This document shows positions 42,454 to 53,491 of a DNA stretch of 64,000 nt, piece after piece. A program made the translations under genes and the position numbers. Positions within the stretch are counted from its first letter, which is position 1, and every line of letters starts with the position of its first letter. Source of the stretch: DASVHS01 sp038244815 (GTDB lineage: Bacteria > Acidobacteriota > Thermoanaerobaculia > Gp7-AA8); the NCBI GenBank assembly GCA_038244815.1, contig JBBRTB010000008.1:62001-126000 (forward strand), given 5' to 3'. Below the pieces are notes generated by a model. That model ran no database searches and was not told the DNA's origin. It worked only from the letters and a program-made list of their open reading frames with translations.

Positions 42454-44571
42454 ATGACCAAGGTCCGCAAATACACACTCAAGCAGCCGGCGAAGGTGCG
42501 GAAGGAGTATCGCGTCCGCTACCAGGAAGAGCTCAACGCCGAGCAACTGGAAGTCGTGCACGCCGGCGATGGGCCGCTTCTGGTCATCGCCGGCGCCGGG
42601 AGCGGCAAGACGCGCGCCCTCACCTATCGCGTCTCCCGCCTCATCGAAGACGGCGTCGACCCCTCCGAGATCCTCCTGCTCACGTTCACGAACAAGGCGG
42701 CCCGCGAGATGCTCTCCCGTGTCGAGGAGCTGGTCACGATCGACACCCGGCGCATCTGGGGCGGCACGTTCCACTCCACCGGCAACCGCCTTCTTCGCCG
42801 CTTTGCCGAGCCCCTCGGCTACCGCTCGAACTTCTCGATTCTCGATGACGAAGACGCCAGGGAAATGATGGAGTCCGCCGTCTCCTCCCTCGGCATCAAG
42901 ACCCTGGAGCGCCGGTTTCCCAAAGGCGATGTCCTCCTCGACATTTACTCATTCGTGCTCAACACGCGCACTCCGCTCGAGCTGCATCTCGAGCAGAATC
43001 TCCCCCATTTCGCACTCTACAAGGAGGAGATGATCGATGTCTTTCGCCGTTACAAACAGCGCAAGCGCGAAGCGAACGCCATGGACTTCGACGACCTCCT
43101 CATCAACTGGAAAGTGCTGCTCGACGACCATCCGGACATCGCGGCATCGCTCAAACGGCAGTTCCGCCATCTGCTCGTCGACGAGTACCAGGACACGAAC
43201 AAGCTGCAGGCCGAGATCGTCGACGCCATGGCCGAGGTGCGCAGGAACGTGATGGTCGTCGGCGACGACGCCCAGTCGATCTACTCGTTCCGCGGCGCCT
43301 CATTCGAGAACATCCTCACGTTTCCGCTGCGCTTTCCCGATACGCAGATCTTCAAGCTGGAGACGAACTACCGCTCCACGCGGCAGATCCTGAACCTCGC
43401 CAATCACTCCATCGCCAACAACCGCTACCAGTTCAGGAAAGAGCTGCACGCGGTGCGCGGTGATGGACCCGACCCGGCGGTGGTGGGTGTGGACGACGTG
43501 TTCGAACAGGCGTCGTTCGTGGCCCAGCGGATCCTGGAGTTGCGCGATGAAGGCGAGTCGCTCTCCGACATCGCCGTGCTGTACCGATCGCACTACCAGT
43601 CGCTGGAGTTGCAGATGGAGCTGTCGCGACGGCTCATCCCGTACGAGATCCGCAGCGGCGTGCGTTTCTTCGAGCAGGCGCACATCAAGGACGTGATCTC
43701 GTATCTGAAGATCGTGACGAATCCGCGCGACGAGCTGGCCTGGAAGCGAGTGCTGAAGCTGTATCCGAAGATCGGCGAAAAGACCGCATCCGAGGTCTGG
43801 GGGCGGATCGGTAGCGCCGCGAATCCGCTGGATGCGTTTCTCCGCGGAGTGGAGACAACGGGTCGCGGCGCCGCGGGCTCGATGCGCTCGCTGCGCGACG
43901 TCCTCAAACTCATCTCCTCCCACTCCATGCTCCGCAACCCAGCCGAGTCGATCGGCCTCATCGTCGAAAAGGGCTACGCCGACTACGCCCGCTCGAAGTT
44001 CGCGAATTCGCAGGCGCGCCTGGACGACCTCGAACAGCTCTCCCAGTACGCGCTGCGATACGAAGACGTCGAGACGTTCCTGAACGAAGTGGCGCTGGCG
44101 AATCCGATGGCAGGCGAAGACGTGGCCGTCGTCGGGCCGGTGGACGAGAAGATCGTCCTGTCGTCGGTGCATCAGGCCAAGGGACTGGAGTGGCGGGCCG
44201 TCTTCGTGATCTGGCTTGCCGACGGACGCTTTCCGTCCCAGCGTGCGCTGCGCGTGCCCGGCGGGATCATCCGAGTCGATCGCGCGAAGATCCACCCGGC
44301 GTTCGAAGTGCCGTTGATCGAGGGTGAAGCGCCGCCGGACGGTGAACCGCGATCTCCCACTGGCGGTGAAATCGAGATCATGATTCCGGGAGAAGAGGAA
44401 GAGCGCCGCCTCTTCTACGTGGCCATCACCCGCGCCAAACAGGAGCTCTATCTGATCTTCCCGGTGATGGCGCGCGACCGCGGCGGCATGGATGTGCTCA
44501 TGGAGCCTTCGCGGTTCGTGCGCGAGCTTCCGGGCGAGGTGTACGAGAAATGGGTGATCAACAGTGAGTGA
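42454..44571 (+). CDS. UvrD/Rep-family ATP-dependent DNA helicase
   Basis: This 705-residue superfamily 1A helicase unwinds DNA 3' to 5' in repair or replication. Motifs in order: Walker A AGAGSGKTRAL, Ia LLLTFTNKAAREM, II DEYQDTNKLQ, III GDDAQSIYSFRG, IV ETNYRSTRQI, V SSVHQAKGLEWRAVFVI, VI RRLFYVAITRAK. Between V and VI is an acidic low-complexity insertion (GEAPPDGEPRSPTGGE). The ATG at 42454 begins MTKVRKYTLKQPAKV. It overlaps the next methyltransferase start by 8 bp. UvrD and PcrA/Rep cannot be separated by sequence alone. Confidence 0.92.
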   Translation: MTKVRKYTLKQPAKVRKEYRVRYQEELNAEQLEVVHAGDGPLLVIAGAGSGKTRALTYRVSRLIEDGVDPSEILLLTFTNKAAREMLSRVEELVTIDTRRIWGGTFHSTGNRLLRRFAEPLGYRSNFSILDDEDAREMMESAVSSLGIKTLERRFPKGDVLLDIYSFVLNTRTPLELHLEQNLPHFALYKEEMIDVFRRYKQRKREANAMDFDDLLINWKVLLDDHPDIAASLKRQFRHLLVDEYQDTNKLQAEIVDAMAEVRRNVMVVGDDAQSIYSFRGASFENILTFPLRFPDTQIFKLETNYRSTRQILNLANHSIANNRYQFRKELHAVRGDGPDPAVVGVDDVFEQASFVAQRILELRDEGESLSDIAVLYRSHYQSLELQMELSRRLIPYEIRSGVRFFEQAHIKDVISYLKIVTNPRDELAWKRVLKLYPKIGEKTASEVWGRIGSAANPLDAFLRGVETTGRGAAGSMRSLRDVLKLISSHSMLRNPAESIGLIVEKGYADYARSKFANSQARLDDLEQLSQYALRYEDVETFLNEVALANPMAGEDVAVVGPVDEKIVLSSVHQAKGLEWRAVFVIWLADGRFPSQRALRVPGGIIRVDRAKIHPAFEVPLIEGEAPPDGEPRSPTGGEIEIMIPGEEEERRLFYVAITRAKQELYLIFPVMARDRGGMDVLMEPSRFVRELPGEVYEKWVINSE

Positions 44572-45409
44572 CTCCGCGATCCGCAACGTCTCCGACACCG
44601 CGCTGTGGGCGGCCATGTATCGCGCCGTCGAGACCGATCGTCCGGATGCTCTGTTCCGCGACGCGTTCGCGCGACCTCTGGCCGGCGAGAGGGGCGAGAA
44701 GATCTACACGTCCCTTCCGCCGAGACGCCGCCACCAATGGGCGTGGTCGATGCGGACGGTTCTGTTCAATCGCTTCATCGCCGAAGAGATCGGCAACGGC
44801 GCGGACATGGTCATCAATCTCGCCGCCGGTCTCGACGCGCGGCCGTATCACATGCAGTTGCCTTCGTCGTTGCAGTGGATCGAAGTCGATCTCCCCGATC
44901 TGTTTGCGTACAAGCAGAGCGTGATCGGTGACGCCGAACCGCTGTGCCGCCTCGAGCGCGTTGCGCTCGACCTCGCCGACGTGAGCGCGCGGCGCGACCT
45001 GTTCGCGCGCCTCGGATCGCAGTCGCGGCGCGCCGTCATCCTGTCCGAAGGACTGCTGGTCTACCTGTCACCGGAGGAGGTGGGCGTGCTGGCGAGCGAT
45101 CTCGCCGCGCAGCCATCGTTCAAGCGCTGGATCGTCGACATCCTTTCTCCCGGACTGAAGAAGATGATGCAACGGCAGGTCGGGGATCAGGTCGACCAGG
45201 CCGGCGCTCCCTTCCGTTTCGCGCCCGCGGAAGGGCCGCCGTTCTTCGAGCAGCACGGCTGGCAAGTCCTGTCCGTCGAGTCGACCTTGCAGAACGCGGC
45301 GCATCTTCGGCGCGTCGGCTTCTTCTTCCGCCTGATGGCAAAGCTGCCGGAGTCGAAGACGAAACAAGGTTCCCGCCCCTGGTCCGGGACGGTCCTTCTG
45401 GGGAGGTGA
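44564..45409 (+). CDS. Class I SAM-dependent methyltransferase, LCMT/TIGR00027 family
   Basis: The 281-residue cytoplasmic methyltransferase of the leucine-carboxyl-methyltransferase-like family starts at GTG 44564, overlapping the helicase stop. Signature parts are VSDTALWAAMYRAVETDRPDALFRD, the SAM-binding VINLAAGLDARPY, EVDLPDLFAYKQS and EGLLVYLSPEEV. The family modifies small molecules in many bacteria and, in eukaryotes, protein phosphatase 2A. The substrate here is unknown. Confidence 0.88.
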   Translation: MSDSAIRNVSDTALWAAMYRAVETDRPDALFRDAFARPLAGERGEKIYTSLPPRRRHQWAWSMRTVLFNRFIAEEIGNGADMVINLAAGLDARPYHMQLPSSLQWIEVDLPDLFAYKQSVIGDAEPLCRLERVALDLADVSARRDLFARLGSQSRRAVILSEGLLVYLSPEEVGVLASDLAAQPSFKRWIVDILSPGLKKMMQRQVGDQVDQAGAPFRFAPAEGPPFFEQHGWQVLSVESTLQNAAHLRRVGFFFRLMAKLPESKTKQGSRPWSGTVLLGR

Positions 45410-45412
45410 GCG

Positions 45413-46123
45413 ATGCGGCTGCTCCTGATCTCATCATCGGTCGTTCACGGCTACGGATACCTCGACCATGCCGAGTCCGAGATCCGCTCTTTCCTCGGGA
45501 CGGCGAAACGCGTCGCCTTCGTGCCGTTCGCGCTCGCCGATCACTACGCTTACACCGCAAAAGTGCGCGAACGCCTCGGCCGCATGGGTTACGACGTGCA
45601 GCAGGTTCACGGCGCCGCCGACCTCGACCCGGCGGACGCGATCTTCGTCGGCGGCGGCAACACGTTCCGGCTGCTGAAGACGCTCTACGACCGCGAACTG
45701 CTCGACCCGCTTCGCAAACGCGTGCGCGGCGGGATGCTGTACATGGGTTCCAGCGCGGGCTCGGTCATCACCGCGCCGACGATCCGGACGACCAACGACA
45801 TGCCCATCGTGCAGCCTCCGTCGTTCGACGCGCTGCATCTGGTCCCGTATCAGATCAACGGTCACTATCTCGACGCCGATCCGGCCTCGACGCACATGGG
45901 CGAGACGCGCGAGATCCGGCTCGCCGAGTATCTCGAGGAAAACGAAGCGCCGGTGATCGGAATCCGCGAGGGCACGATGCTGCGCGTCGAGGATGAGCTC
46001 ACCACGGTCACCGGCACCCGGGCCGCGAAGATCTTTCGCCGCGGCGAGGACCCGGTCAATGCGGAGGTGGGTGCGAGGCTGAGGGAGGATCTGCGGGTGG
46101 TGGGGCATGGGGCTGGGGCGTAG
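45413..46123 (+). CDS. pepE: Peptidase E (alpha-aspartyl dipeptidase, S51)
   Basis: The 236-residue cytoplasmic dipeptidase cleaves N-terminal aspartyl residues from dipeptides. Visible S51 motifs: FVGGGNTFRLLK, the nucleophile in MYMGSSAGSVITAPTI, and YQINGHYLDADP with the conserved His. It starts three bases after the methyltransferase stop. This second S51 peptidase of the window lacks a signal peptide, unlike the cyanophycinase-like protein at 24.7 kb. Confidence 0.93.
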   Translation: MRLLLISSSVVHGYGYLDHAESEIRSFLGTAKRVAFVPFALADHYAYTAKVRERLGRMGYDVQQVHGAADLDPADAIFVGGGNTFRLLKTLYDRELLDPLRKRVRGGMLYMGSSAGSVITAPTIRTTNDMPIVQPPSFDALHLVPYQINGHYLDADPASTHMGETREIRLAEYLEENEAPVIGIREGTMLRVEDELTTVTGTRAAKIFRRGEDPVNAEVGARLREDLRVVGHGAGA

Positions 46124-46125
46124 GG

Positions 46126-46251
46126 CCCCCGCCCAGATTCCTCGCGCTCTTCGGCGCTCGGAATGACGTTCCAGCCCACGGGTCATTCCGAGCCGCGAAG
46201 ACGGCGAGGAATCTGGGCGGGGGACGCTCCGCTTCGGCGCTCGGAATGACG
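46126..46251. repeat. BIME-like cluster of three REP-type hairpin repeats
   Basis: Copy 1 (46135-46168, AGATTCCTCG ... GCTCGGAATGACG), copy 2 in inverted orientation (46182-46214, GTCATTCCGAGC ... GCGAGGAATCT) and a partial copy 3 (46232-46251, CTTCGGCGCTCGGAATGACG). Copies 1 and 2 are flanked by CCCCCGCCCAG and its complement, so the whole forms a near-100-nt imperfect palindrome. Single copies of the same repeat lie at 53412 and 62404. It fills the 181-bp gap before clpS. Confidence 0.85.
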
Positions 46252-46304
46252 AGCGTGGCGCTATCACGAAATCCCCCGCCCTCGCCCCGCGTTAACCTGT
46301 TTCC

Positions 46305-46619
46305 ATGCTGCCGCCAGACTCACAATTCGAGGAGTCCGCTGTCGCGGAAAGCGCCGAGAAGGTCGACCAGCCTCCGCTCTTTAAGGTCCTCCTGCACAAC
46401 GACGACTACACCACCATGGACTTCGTCGTCTGGGTGCTGCAATCGATCTTCACCATGGCCGAGGAGCAGGCCATCCAGGTCATGCTCAACGTGCACGTGC
46501 AGGGAATCGGCACGGCGGGCATCTACACGTATGAGATCGCGGAGATGAAAGTGGCCAAGACCACTGCCGCGGCGCGCGAGCGCGAATTCCCCCTTCTGTG
46601 TACGATGGAACAAATTTGA
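46305..46619 (+). CDS. clpS: ATP-dependent Clp protease adaptor ClpS
   Basis: The 104-residue adaptor binds N-degron substrates and presents them to ClpA. The core DNDDYTTMDFVVWVL (ligand-binding Asn/Asp) and the MLNVHVQGIGTAGIYTYEIAEMK segment match ClpS. The N-terminus is a short disordered extension (MLPPDSQFEESAVAES). TAACCT sits six bases before the ATG. It is directly followed by clpA and aat, giving all three N-degron components together. Confidence 0.96.
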   Translation: MLPPDSQFEESAVAESAEKVDQPPLFKVLLHNDDYTTMDFVVWVLQSIFTMAEEQAIQVMLNVHVQGIGTAGIYTYEIAEMKVAKTTAAAREREFPLLCTMEQI

Positions 46620-46620
46620 A

Positions 46621-48885
<2,265 letters not shown>

Positions 48886-48943
48886 TACGCCTCAGTGCCG
48901 GCGAAACAGGCGGCACCGGCCGAAAAGCCGTCGATCCGTGACG

Positions 48944-49585
48944 ATGTCCCGCTTTCCCGATCCCCGCTATTCGCGCAGCGACGTCGTCGCCATCGGGGGT
49001 GATCTGCGGGTGGAGACGCTGCGCGACGCCTACCGTCACGGCATCTTCCCCTGGCCGCACGAAGACGTTCCTCTCCCCTGGTTCTCGCCGCGCCGGCGCG
49101 CCGTGATTCTCTTCGATCAGATGCACGTGGGACGAAGCACGCAAAAAGCCGCGAAGGCGGCGCCTTACACGTTCACGATCGACAAAGCGTTCAGCGACGT
49201 CATCGCGGCCTGCTCGCGGTCGCCCAGATCCCGACAGGAGGGCACGTGGATCGGGCCGGACATCATCGACGCCTACATCGCTCTCCACCGGGCCGGCGAT
49301 GCGCACAGCGTCGAAGCGTGGCTGGAAGGCACTCTCGTGGGTGGCCTGTACGGCATCGATTCTGGCGGCGTGTTCACCGGCGAGAGCATGTTCTACCGCG
49401 CGCCGAACGCATCGAAGCTGGCGCTGTTGTTTCTCATCGAGCACGTGCGCGCACGCGGCGGGCGATGGCTGGACTGCCAGGTCATGACGCCGCACATGGA
49501 CGCACTCGGCGCTCGGGAGATCGCGCGCGCCCGCTTCCTCGACCTCCTGGGCGAGGCACAGGCCTCGGGTGTGAAGCTGTTCTGA
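48944..49585 (+). CDS. aat: Leucyl/phenylalanyl-tRNA-protein transferase
   Basis: This 213-residue enzyme attaches Leu or Phe from tRNA to N-terminal Arg/Lys, making N-degrons for ClpS/ClpA. Family motifs: AIGGDLRVETLRDAYRHGIFPW, PLPWFSPRRRAVI, HSVEAWLEGTLVGGLYGI, GGVFTGESMFYR and WLDCQVMTPHM. The start at ATG 48944 follows clpA by 58 bp; a GTG two codons upstream is also possible. Its position in the same operon makes a coordinated N-degron pathway likely. Confidence 0.95.
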   Translation: MSRFPDPRYSRSDVVAIGGDLRVETLRDAYRHGIFPWPHEDVPLPWFSPRRRAVILFDQMHVGRSTQKAAKAAPYTFTIDKAFSDVIAACSRSPRSRQEGTWIGPDIIDAYIALHRAGDAHSVEAWLEGTLVGGLYGIDSGGVFTGESMFYRAPNASKLALLFLIEHVRARGGRWLDCQVMTPHMDALGAREIARARFLDLLGEAQASGVKLF

Positions 49586-49612
49586 TAGCGTGTGCGCCAG
49601 GGAGAGAGAACT

Positions 49613-52600
49613 GTGACTCGAATTCGTCCGGGTGTCGTCGTCCTGTCGTTCATCGCCGCTCTGTCGGCCGCCACTTCATTCGCACAGCCGATCGCGCCGG
49701 CCGCGTTTCAGGAAATGCGCTGGCGGATGATCGGGCCGTATCGAGGCGGACGCACGCGCGCGGTGGCTGCTGTGGCCGGCCAGCCCACCATCTTCTACAT
49801 CGCCCAGGTGAACGGCGGGATCTGGAAGAGCGACGACGCCGGACGAACGTGGAATCCGATCTTCGAAGGGCAGCCGACGCAGTCCATCGGCGCGCTGGCC
49901 GTCGCCCCGAGCGATCCGAACATCATCTACGCCGGCAGCGGCGAAGGTCTTCATCGTCCCGATCTGGCCGTCGGCAACGGTGTCTACAAATCGACCGACG
50001 CGGGAAAAACCTGGATACACCTCGGTCTCGACGACGCGCAGCAGATCGCTGCGATGTCCGTCGATCCACGCGATCCCAACCGCGTCTTCGCCGCCGTCAA
50101 CGGACATCCCTACGGGCCGAACGCGCAGCGCGGCGTGTTCCGCTCGACCGACGGAGGGCAGAGCTGGAAGCGCGTGCTCTATAAGGACGAGAACACCGGC
50201 GCGACCGACCTCGAGATCGATCCCTCCAACCCGAACATCATCTACGCGTCGTTGTGGGAAGCGCGACTCGGGCCGACCGAGGACGACAACGAGTTCAACG
50301 GGACGGGCGGGGGCCTGTTCAAGTCGACCGACGGCGGCGATACCTGGCGGCAACTGAAAAACGGACTGCCGAACGATCTCGTGCAGATCGACGTGGCCAT
50401 CGCGCCGAGCGAGCCGCGGCGCCTCTACGCCGTCGTCAAGACCACGGAACCGAGCGAGTACATGTCCGGCAAGGGTCTGGGATTCTTCCGCTCCGACGAC
50501 GCCGGCGAATCGTGGCGCAGCGTCACCACCGATCCACGCCCGGTGATGCTGATCGGCGGCGGCGATCTTCCCGTGCCGAAGGTCGATCCCAGCAATCCCG
50601 ACGTCGTCTACAGCGCCAGCATCGTGACCGTGCGCTCGACTGACGGCGGCAAGACCTGGACCTCGCTGCGCGGCGCGCCCGGAGGCGACGACTACCAGAA
50701 CGTCTGGGTCAGTCCAACCGACTCCAACGTCATCCTCCTCGGCAGCGATCAGGGAGCGATCGTCAGTCTCAACGGCGGGCGCACCTGGAGCTCCTGGTAC
50801 AACCAGCCCACCGCCCAGCTTTATCACGTCGGCGTGACCCCGACGTTTCCCTACCGCGTCTGCAGCGGCCAGCAGGAGAGCGGCTCGGTTTGCATCGCCA
50901 GCCGCGGCGACAGCGGCCAGATCACGTTCCGCGACTGGAGACCGGTGGGAACGATCGAGTACGGCTACGTCACTCCCGACCCGCTGAATCCCGACATCGT
51001 CTTCGGCGGTGGCCGCGACGAGGTGACGCGCTTTCACTGGAGCACCGGCGAGGTGCAGAACGTGTCGCCGATCCCGCTCAGCAGCGGCTATCGCGTCGAC
51101 CGCACGGAGCCGCTCATCTTCTCCCCCGCCGATCCGCACATCCTCTACTACTCCGCAAACGTGCTGTTCGAGACAAGCGACGGCGGCGACTCCTGGAAGA
51201 CCATCAGTCCCGATCTCACCCGCGAGCATCCCGGCACACCGGCCAGCGTCGGCGCGCTGGCCGCGAAGAACCCGAAAACCGACGAGAAACGGGGCGTAAT
51301 CTACGCGGTCGCTCCGGGCGTGCACGACGTGAACACGATCTGGGCGGGAACCGACGACGGACTGATCTGGGTGACGCGAGACGGCGGCGTACACTGGGCG
51401 AACGTCACTCCGCCGTCGCTGACCCCGTGGAGCAAGGTCACACAGATCTCGGCGTCGCACTTCGACGATCAATCCGCGTACGCATCGGTGAGCCGCTTCC
51501 GCATCGACGATCTGCATCCGTACATCTTTCGCACGCACGACGGCGGCAGAACGTGGCAGCCGATCGCCGCCGGCCTCCCCGACTGGCCGGTCAACGCCGT
51601 TCGTGAAGATCCGCTGCGGAAAGGAATGCTGTTCGCCGGGACGGAGACGGGCGTGTGGGTCTCGTTCGACGACGGCGATCACTGGCAGTCGCTGCAGCTC
51701 AACCTTCCGCACACGTCGATGCGCGATCTCGTCATCCACGACAGCGATCTCATCGTGGCCACGCACGGCCGGTCGTTCTGGATCCTCGACGACATCACGC
51801 CGCTGCGCCAGCTCTCAGACGATGTTCTCCACTCCGGTCTGTTCCTGTTTCGGCCCGCGAACACCGTGCGCGTGCGGCGCAGTCTCAACACCGACACGCC
51901 GCTTCCCGCCGACGAACCGTCCGGCCAGAACCCGCCCGACGGCGCCGTGGTCGACTACTACCTCGGCGCGGCAGCGCCGGGCGGTGTCACGCTGGAGATT
52001 CTCGACGCGTCCGGAAGCGTCGTCCGCCGCTACGACTCGGGCGATCGTCCGTGGATCACGGAGAAGGAACTGCAGGAGCAGACCATTCCTCCGTTCTGGG
52101 TCAAACCACCGCAGACGCTATCGGCTGCGGCCGGCATGCACCGCTGGGTGTGGGATCTCCACGATCCCGCGCCTGTATCGGTCGAGCACGAGTATCCGAT
52201 CTCCGCGGTGCCGCACCGCACGCCGCAGTATCCGCTCGGTCCTCGCGCCCTGCCGGGAACGTACAGCGTCCGGCTCACCGCGAACGGACAGACCGTGACC
52301 GCTCCGCTGACGGTAACGCTCGATCCCCGCATCAAGACCACGGCCGCCGGCCTCAGGGAGATGTTCGATCTACAGACCCGGCTTGCCGGAATGCTTAGCC
52401 GAAGCTCGGAGGCCGTGCTGAAGGCACGCTCGATGAGCGAGCAACTCGATCATCTCCCGCCGTCCCGGGGAAGCATGAAGCGCTCGATCGACCAGTTCCG
52501 CGACGCGGTCACGAACGTGCTGAACGGCCCGAAGGAGCCCGAGCCAAACGCCACGGCGCACCGGCCCGCGAAAACGACGGCTGCTCCGGCCGAGAAGCCG

Positions 52601-52777
52601 CCCACGCTCACGTCGGTCCAGAGCGACATCGCCACGCTCTACAAAGCGATCGATCAGGCCGATGCCGCGCCGACCGCCGCTCAAGCCGCCGCCGTCGCCG
52701 GAACCGCGGCAAGGTTCGACGCGGTGATGAAGCGCTGGGAAGCGGTGGACCGCGCGAAGCCGAGCGTCATCCACTGA
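49613..52777 (+). CDS. Large secreted VPS10/sortilin-like beta-propeller protein
   Basis: The 1054-residue exported protein starts at GTG 49613 after AGGGAGAGAGAA. A signal peptide (GVVVLSFIAALSAATSFAQ) precedes two beta-propellers built of BNR/Asp-box repeats (SxDxGxTW), for example KSDDAGRTW, KSTDAGKTW, RSTDGGQSW and RTHDGGRTW. The C-terminal about 300 residues add an FG-GAP/Ig-like segment (PGGVTLEILDASGSVVRRY) and a Pro/Lys/Ala-rich tail. Such BNR proteins, often labelled glycosyl hydrolase in databases, are common in Acidobacteriota; function unproven. Confidence 0.85.
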   Translation: MTRIRPGVVVLSFIAALSAATSFAQPIAPAAFQEMRWRMIGPYRGGRTRAVAAVAGQPTIFYIAQVNGGIWKSDDAGRTWNPIFEGQPTQSIGALAVAPSDPNIIYAGSGEGLHRPDLAVGNGVYKSTDAGKTWIHLGLDDAQQIAAMSVDPRDPNRVFAAVNGHPYGPNAQRGVFRSTDGGQSWKRVLYKDENTGATDLEIDPSNPNIIYASLWEARLGPTEDDNEFNGTGGGLFKSTDGGDTWRQLKNGLPNDLVQIDVAIAPSEPRRLYAVVKTTEPSEYMSGKGLGFFRSDDAGESWRSVTTDPRPVMLIGGGDLPVPKVDPSNPDVVYSASIVTVRSTDGGKTWTSLRGAPGGDDYQNVWVSPTDSNVILLGSDQGAIVSLNGGRTWSSWYNQPTAQLYHVGVTPTFPYRVCSGQQESGSVCIASRGDSGQITFRDWRPVGTIEYGYVTPDPLNPDIVFGGGRDEVTRFHWSTGEVQNVSPIPLSSGYRVDRTEPLIFSPADPHILYYSANVLFETSDGGDSWKTISPDLTREHPGTPASVGALAAKNPKTDEKRGVIYAVAPGVHDVNTIWAGTDDGLIWVTRDGGVHWANVTPPSLTPWSKVTQISASHFDDQSAYASVSRFRIDDLHPYIFRTHDGGRTWQPIAAGLPDWPVNAVREDPLRKGMLFAGTETGVWVSFDDGDHWQSLQLNLPHTSMRDLVIHDSDLIVATHGRSFWILDDITPLRQLSDDVLHSGLFLFRPANTVRVRRSLNTDTPLPADEPSGQNPPDGAVVDYYLGAAAPGGVTLEILDASGSVVRRYDSGDRPWITEKELQEQTIPPFWVKPPQTLSAAAGMHRWVWDLHDPAPVSVEHEYPISAVPHRTPQYPLGPRALPGTYSVRLTANGQTVTAPLTVTLDPRIKTTAAGLREMFDLQTRLAGMLSRSSEAVLKARSMSEQLDHLPPSRGSMKRSIDQFRDAVTNVLNGPKEPEPNATAHRPAKTTAAPAEKPPTLTSVQSDIATLYKAIDQADAAPTAAQAAAVAGTAARFDAVMKRWEAVDRAKPSVIH

Positions 52778-52786
52778 TCGAGACCC

Positions 52787-52811
52787 GCAGGGCCGTCTCA
52801 GTCGGCCCTGC
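52787..52811. terminator. 9-bp hairpin between convergent genes
   Basis: GCAGGGCCG pairs perfectly with CGGCCCTGC around a 7-nt loop, in the 20-bp gap between convergent stop codons (it overlaps the rhodanese stop). It probably terminates both transcripts. It resembles the GGGCCG hairpin at 2665. Confidence 0.55.
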
Positions 52812-53319
52812 CCGCTCGCGCTTTCTCTCCTTCGAAGGGCAGTAGCGACTGGTGGACGTCGACGAGCGGTCCGAGCTCGTACACGTTGCGATAGCCGTAG
52901 TTGAACAGGGCGATGAACGTCGACAGGTTCAGCGACGCCGTCGCCAGCTTCTCCGGAAACGGTCCGGAGGCGCCCTTGAAATTGTTGTTGCAGTAGATGA
53001 GCACCGGCGAATCGAAGCTGCCGATGACATCTTTCAAACTCACGGCAGTGATGTCCGGAAAGCTGAGATTGACGGCGCCGCGCACGTGAAGCTGGCGGTA
53101 CTTCTCGCCGCTCCGGGCGTCGAGGATTACGGCGCCGGGCAGCGCGGCGATCCGAAGAAACTCCTCTTCCGACACGCGACGAGTGTCTCGCAACGTTGCC
53201 GCCTCGCCGGCCACACGCAGATATCCCGGCATGTCGATGGCCGGATTCGGGATCTGCTGAGCGGCAAGGGATGACGTCCCGGCCAGGAGCGCGAACGCGA
53301 GAAGCGCAGGGAGTCTCAT
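52798..53319 (-). CDS. Exported rhodanese-like domain protein
   Basis: The 173-residue secreted protein starts at ATG 53319 with a signal peptide (LPALLAFALLAGTSSLAAQ). The rhodanese domain includes AVILDARSGEKYRQLHVRGAVNLSF and the active-site Cys in VLIYCNNNFKGA, so sulfurtransferase or persulfide chemistry is possible; the CNNNFKG loop is a variant of the usual CxxGxR. An upstream in-frame start at 53409 would give an Arg-rich N-terminus without signal. Confidence 0.8.
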   Translation of the reverse strand: MRLPALLAFALLAGTSSLAAQQIPNPAIDMPGYLRVAGEAATLRDTRRVSEEEFLRIAALPGAVILDARSGEKYRQLHVRGAVNLSFPDITAVSLKDVIGSFDSPVLIYCNNNFKGASGPFPEKLATASLNLSTFIALFNYGYRNVYELGPLVDVHQSLLPFEGEKARAGRAD

Positions 53320-53411
53320 AAATCGTCTCCATCCCTGAGACGTGGCCCGAGAGGGCGAGGTTCGCCGGCTCCGGATAACGATGGTCAGCGCGGCGGAGAG
53401 GGCCACCACCC

Positions 53412-53445
53412 GGATTCCTCGCCGTCTGACGCGGCTCGGAATGAC
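53412..53445 (+). repeat. REP-like hairpin repeat, single copy
   Basis: GGATTCCTCGCCGTC ... GCGGCTCGGAATGAC, matching the repeats at 46135 and 62404 and containing complementary ATTCC/GGAAT and GCCG/CGGC arms. Confidence 0.85.
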
Positions 53446-53457
53446 GCGGGTGGGGAA

Positions 53458-53478
53458 ACCGAGGCCCGAGGCCTGAGG
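53458..53478 (+). repeat. Heptad repeat (CCCGAGG)3 in an upstream region
   Basis: Three heptads (one perfect, two with one mismatch), ending one base before the TATGCT box at 53480. This is the only intergenic copy of the heptad seen in the window. Confidence 0.75.
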
Positions 53479-53479
53479 T

Positions 53480-53485
53480 TATGCT
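53480..53485 (+). promoter_or_regulatory. TATGCT -10-like box 6 nt before an ATG
   Basis: TATGCT then six bases (TTGCGC) and the ATG at 53492. No -35 is seen at the usual spacing; the heptad repeat occupies that region. Confidence 0.4.
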
Positions 53486-53491
53486 TTGCGC

